Source of the DNA: an uncultured Paracoccaceae bacterium
Lineage (GTDB): Bacteria > Pseudomonadota > Alphaproteobacteria > Rhodobacterales > Rhodobacteraceae
Reading direction: 5' to 3'
DNA length: 64,000 bases
Assembly (NCBI GenBank): GCA_947497185.1
Contig: CANMFL010000008.1
Span: 62,001 to 126,000, forward strand
Shown piece by piece: positions 60,518 to 64,000 of this stretch. Position 1 is the first letter of the stretch. The number at the start of each line of letters is the position of its first letter. The notes below the pieces were generated by a model. It was not told the origin of the DNA. It ran no database searches and was given only the letters and a program-made list of their open reading frames with translations. The translations under genes were made by a program, and so were the position numbers.

Positions 60518-62968
60518 ATGTCTGATTTTCCAACAACGGCGCGTGTCGTCATTATCGGTGGCGGCGTCGTGGGCGTATCCACGCTGTACCATCTCGCGAA
60601 AGAAGGCTGGACCGACTGCGTTCTGCTCGAAAAAAACGAACTGACAGCGGGCTCTACATGGCACGCGGCGGGAAACTGCCCAAACTTTGCGCCGAACTGG
60701 GCTGTGATGAACATGCAGCGATATTCGTTAGAGATGTATCGGACTTTGGCCGACGATGTCGATTACCCGATGAACTATCACGTCACAGGTGCGTTGCGGC
60801 TTGGCCATACCAAAGAGCGCAAACAAGAGTTCGAACAAGTCTGCGCCCAAGCCCGCGCAATGGGCCTCCCGCTTGAGATGATCGGCATCAAAGATATGAA
60901 GGATTACAATCCCTTCGTCGCGACTCACGACTTGTCAGGTGTGCTTTGGGACCCGATGGACGGTGACATTGATCCCGCTCAACTGACCCAAGCGCTCGCG
61001 AAAGGCGCGCGCGATCTGGGCGTTCAGATCGAACGCTTTTGCCCTGCCACTGGCGTTACGCAAAAGCCGTCGGGCGAATGGGTCGTGCACACGGATAAAG
61101 GCGATATAACCTGTGACAAGGTCGTGAATGCGGCGGGCTACTACGCCGCGCGCGTCGGTGAATGGTTCAAGCCCTACGGGGGGCGCGACGTGCCATTAAC
61201 CGTGATGTCGCACCAATACTTCCTAACCGAAGAAATCCCCGAGATCGCCGCATGGACCAAGGAAAACGGTAAGAAAACTCCGATGATCCGCGATGTGGAC
61301 AGCAGCTATTACCTGCGTCAGGACAAAAATGGCCTCAATCTCGGGCCTTACGAGCGGAACTGCAAAGCGCATTGGACGACCAAAGACGACCCGATGCCGC
61401 ATGATTTTAGCTTTCAATTATACCCCGACGATCTTGAACGGCTCGAATGGTATATCGAAGACGCAATGGAGCGTGTGCCAGTCCTTGGCACGGCCGGTGT
61501 TGGACGCAATATCAACGGCCCGATCCCCTATGCGCCCGACGGTTTGCCGATGATTGGCCCGATGCCCGGTGTTACAAACGCATTCGAGGCGCATTCATTT
61601 ACCTTCGGGATCGTGCAGGGCGGCGGCGCTGGAAAAGTCATGGCTGAATGGCTGATCCATGGCGAAACTGATATCGATATGTGGGCCTGTGATCCGCGGC
61701 GCTACACCGACTATGCCGATGCAGGTTACTGCGAATCCAAAGCCTTAGAAACCTATGGCCATGAATATGGGATGCACTTCCCGCGTAAAAATTGGCCCGC
61801 TGGTCGCGACAAAAAACTGTCACAAAACCACGCGACTTTGATCGCATCCGGCGCACAGATGGGTGCCTACAACGGCTGGGAACGGGCGAACTGGTTCGCG
61901 CGCGACTGCGAAGATACGACGCTAGAGGCAACCGAGACATGGGAACGCGCAGGCCCATGGAGCGCCGCCATTGAACGCGAAGTCACCGCCGCGACCAACG
62001 ACGTCGCCGTGCTCGATATGCCCGGATTTTCGCGCTACACGTTAACTGGCGTTGGGGCGGCGGAATGGCTGCGCACCCAAATCGCGGGGGCCTTGCCCAA
62101 GGTGGGCCGCATGAATTTGGGTTACTTTACCGATACTCGCGGGCGCATCGTCACCGAAGTTACGATCATCCGCTGGGCCGAAGATGACTTCTGGCTGATG
62201 ACCGCCGCTGTGGCGCAATGGCACGACTTTGAATTTCTGCGCGACCGGCTCACGTCTGGATTAACCATAACCGACATTACCAAAGATTGGTCGACGCATA
62301 TCGTATCCGGCGAAAAATCCCGTGATCTGTTGGCGCAGATTGGCGACGCTGACTTGACTAAAGGCTGGCTCACGATTCAAGACGCCACTATCGCGGGCAA
62401 GTCTTGCAAACTGTTCCGTATTAACTTTGGCGGCGAGCTCGGCTGGGAAGTTCATACCGCTTTCGACGATGCCGCAACCGTCTACAACGCAATACGGGAT
62501 GCAGGGGCTGTGCCGTTCGGCATGTACGCCTTGAACGCGATGCGCATCGAAAAAGGTTACCGCACTTGGAAAGGCGACCTGTCCAGCGACTACACACTTC
62601 TGGAAGGTGGAATGGAGCGTTTCATCCGTTTCGACAAGCCCCAAAACTTCCCCGGCAAGGCGTCATTACTTGCGGAAAAACAAAAGGGTAGCAAGAAAAT
62701 TTTCTGCACGCTGACCTTCGATACACCAGCCGCTGCGGACGCGCCTTACATGTCACCGATCATGTTCGGAGACGAAGTGGTTGGTGAGACGACATCGGGT
62801 GATTTCGGCTACCGCGTGAACAAATCCATCGCCTTGGGGATGCTGCGCACTGACCTGAACGTGCCGGGAACCAAGGTCGAAGTCGCGTTCTACGGCGCAC
62901 GCCACACGGCCACCGTGCAAGCGGATCAGCCGCTATGGGACCCCGAAAATGCGCGGATAAAAGCTTAA
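60518..62968 (+). CDS. Dimethylglycine/sarcosine dehydrogenase-like FAD-GCV_T enzyme
   Basis: 816 aa from ATG 60518, with AAGGAGAAA upstream; the frame from 60416 overlaps the regulator gene. N-terminal FAD domain (VVIIGGGVVGVSTLYHLAKE; GSTWHAAGNCPNFAPNWAVM), and a C-terminal aminomethyltransferase (GCV_T) half from about residue 430, with a folate-binding region (RTWKGDLSSDYTLLEGGMER). This is the layout of dimethylglycine and sarcosine dehydrogenases. Together with the homocysteine methyltransferase downstream it suggests glycine-betaine breakdown. Exact N-methyl substrate unproven. Confidence 0.9.
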   Translation: MSDFPTTARVVIIGGGVVGVSTLYHLAKEGWTDCVLLEKNELTAGSTWHAAGNCPNFAPNWAVMNMQRYSLEMYRTLADDVDYPMNYHVTGALRLGHTKERKQEFEQVCAQARAMGLPLEMIGIKDMKDYNPFVATHDLSGVLWDPMDGDIDPAQLTQALAKGARDLGVQIERFCPATGVTQKPSGEWVVHTDKGDITCDKVVNAAGYYAARVGEWFKPYGGRDVPLTVMSHQYFLTEEIPEIAAWTKENGKKTPMIRDVDSSYYLRQDKNGLNLGPYERNCKAHWTTKDDPMPHDFSFQLYPDDLERLEWYIEDAMERVPVLGTAGVGRNINGPIPYAPDGLPMIGPMPGVTNAFEAHSFTFGIVQGGGAGKVMAEWLIHGETDIDMWACDPRRYTDYADAGYCESKALETYGHEYGMHFPRKNWPAGRDKKLSQNHATLIASGAQMGAYNGWERANWFARDCEDTTLEATETWERAGPWSAAIEREVTAATNDVAVLDMPGFSRYTLTGVGAAEWLRTQIAGALPKVGRMNLGYFTDTRGRIVTEVTIIRWAEDDFWLMTAAVAQWHDFEFLRDRLTSGLTITDITKDWSTHIVSGEKSRDLLAQIGDADLTKGWLTIQDATIAGKSCKLFRINFGGELGWEVHTAFDDAATVYNAIRDAGAVPFGMYALNAMRIEKGYRTWKGDLSSDYTLLEGGMERFIRFDKPQNFPGKASLLAEKQKGSKKIFCTLTFDTPAAADAPYMSPIMFGDEVVGETTSGDFGYRVNKSIALGMLRTDLNVPGTKVEVAFYGARHTATVQADQPLWDPENARIKA

Positions 62969-63013
62969 CAGTCGCAGCCGCTATATTTGAAATTAACCAT
63001 GAAAGGGCATGAC

Positions 63014-63901
63014 ATGACCCGTGAAATCACACTTCTCGATGGCGGTATGGGCCAAGAATTGGTCCATCGCACTGGCGACAATCCAACCCCGCTATGGGCT
63101 ACTGACGTCATGTACGCGCACCCCGGTCTAGTTGGGCAAATCCACAGTGATTACTTCAATGCGGGCGCCACTGTTGCCACGACCAACACCTATGCCATTC
63201 ATCACGACCGACTTGTTGGCACCGATTTTGAAAACAACTTCGAAGCGTTGGTAAACACCGCGTTAAAAGAAGCGGTCGATGTCAAACGTGCAGGCACGCG
63301 CGTTGCGGGATCGATCGGGCCGTTGATCGCATCCTATAGACCGGACATTCATCCGGACGTCGCGCAAGCAACGCCGCTTTATGCCGAAATCGCACAACTG
63401 CTCGAACCTGCCGTGGATATGATCCTCCTTGAAACCGTGGCCTCCGTCAGCCATGCGCAGTCGTCGCTCGCAGGGGCGAAAACGGCGGGAAAACCTGTGT
63501 GGATGGCGTTCACTTTGGACGATGAAGACGGGACAAAATTGCGCTCCGGCGAAAGTCTGGCGGATGCAATTGCCGTCTGCGACGACGCCGACGCGCTGCT
63601 CGCGAATTGTTCGTCACCAGAGGCCTTGGACGCGGCAATGCCCGTTTTCGCACAATCCAGCAAGCCATTCGGCGGCTACGCCAACGCTTTTACCATGATT
63701 ACCAAAGCGTTCCTTGCGACCAAACCCACTGTGGATTCGCTGCAGGAACGCCGTGACATGGGCCCTGACGCTTATGCGGCGCACGTCATGAAATGGGTGG
63801 CCGATGGAGCCACAATCGTCGGGGGTTGCTGCGAAGTTGGGCCCGAACATATCAAAGCCATCGCCGACGCGCTGCGTTCCGCTGGTTACGAAATCGTCTA
63901 A
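63014..63901 (+). CDS. Homocysteine S-methyltransferase-family protein (BHMT-like)
   Basis: 295 aa from ATG 63014 (MTREITLLDGGMGQEL). TIM-barrel Hcy-methyltransferase: DGGMGQEL near residue 9, GATVATTNTYAIHHDRL near 50, and zinc cysteines NCSSPEALDA near 195 and GGCCEVGPEHIKAI near 265. It transfers methyl from betaine or S-methylmethionine to homocysteine. Betaine as donor fits, since its product dimethylglycine is the substrate of the enzyme encoded upstream. Likely the same operon. Confidence 0.9.
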   Translation: MTREITLLDGGMGQELVHRTGDNPTPLWATDVMYAHPGLVGQIHSDYFNAGATVATTNTYAIHHDRLVGTDFENNFEALVNTALKEAVDVKRAGTRVAGSIGPLIASYRPDIHPDVAQATPLYAEIAQLLEPAVDMILLETVASVSHAQSSLAGAKTAGKPVWMAFTLDDEDGTKLRSGESLADAIAVCDDADALLANCSSPEALDAAMPVFAQSSKPFGGYANAFTMITKAFLATKPTVDSLQERRDMGPDAYAAHVMKWVADGATIVGGCCEVGPEHIKAIADALRSAGYEIV

Positions 63902-63931
63902 CATCATCATTCCGCGAAAGGATTCGTCACG

Positions 63932-64000
63932 ATGGCAACCCCTCCCAATCAGGCCCGTGTTGTCATTATTGGCGGCGGCGTCATCGGCTGTTCGGTCGCG
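63932..64000 (+). CDS. FAD-dependent oxidoreductase, 3' partial
   Basis: Only 23 codons are inside the window. They read MATPPNQARVVIIGGGVIGC, an FAD-binding GxGxxG start nearly identical in spacing to the enzyme at 60518, so the next gene is probably another dimethylglycine or sarcosine dehydrogenase-like enzyme. AAAGGATT upstream. The gene continues past the window end. Confidence 0.75.
   Translation, partial: MATPPNQARVVIIGGGVIGCSVA

Overview
The window looks like a chromosome segment of a marine alphaproteobacterium of the Rhodobacteraceae (Roseobacter group). The evidence is moderate-to-high GC coding sequence, the phosphorylated serine pathway laid out as serB against serC-serA, a ubiH-like / amidase / dapC-like / ftsK / lolA run, an invasion-associated-locus-B protein, a CenR-like orphan response regulator, and betaine/dimethylglycine catabolism genes. 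This assignment comes from gene content and order read by eye; no database was searched. No rRNA, tRNA or CRISPR array was seen.

Layout. 1-7.6 kb: end of an ABC-permease/AttH lipocalin operon, a PNPOx-family flavoprotein, an FAD-oxidoreductase/SelD fusion facing SelU (tRNA selenouridine trait), and a PP2A-like phosphatase. 7.7-10.5 kb: serA and serC on the minus strand. 10.55-21.56 kb: an integrated mobilizable element bounded by a 33-bp perfect direct repeat. 21.7-24.5 kb: serB, metC-like and a TSUP transporter. 24.5-36.7 kb: response regulator, ribA, L,D-transpeptidase-like protein, rppH, methyltransferase, WYL regulator/GST/DUF1801, rnr, dapE, a glutamate-receptor-like channel, dapD. 36.9-49.7 kb: LOG protein, a lysozyme-like secreted protein, nucleoside hydrolase, rlmN, IalB, a Rhizobium-type asparaginase, xthA, a thioredoxin/TPR protein, LON-N and Trm112 proteins, ubiH-like, amidase, dapC-like. 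49.7-64 kb: ftsK, lolA, a lytic transglycosylase, an AEC transporter, hspQ, a membrane protein, GGT, thiolase, a free-Met-sulfoxide-reductase-like GAF protein, a cupin regulator, and a dimethylglycine-dehydrogenase / homocysteine-methyltransferase cluster running off the end.

The element is the most unusual part. It joins an alphaproteobacterial RepC-like initiator to a ColE1-style nested mobilization operon (mobC, relaxase, with mobB and mobD read in another frame inside the relaxase gene). Its cargo is a Type IIG restriction-modification enzyme with its own XRE regulator, and an unrecognised two-gene unit (315-aa soluble protein plus 202-aa four-helix membrane protein) that I regard as a candidate defence system. 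It ends with two small HTH proteins and a tyrosine integrase.

The insertion point is striking. The 33-bp repeat is the serC 5' leader and the edge of the serC promoter, so integration removes the native promoter from serC and strands it 11 kb away at the right end. The left end of the element carries a different sequence with the same promoter layout (TTGCTG-N17-TATGTC against native TTGCTT-N17-TATCTC) in exactly the same position. The element therefore appears to re-supply the serC promoter it displaces, while the orphaned native promoter points antisense into the integrase gene. This is inference from sequence and can be tested.
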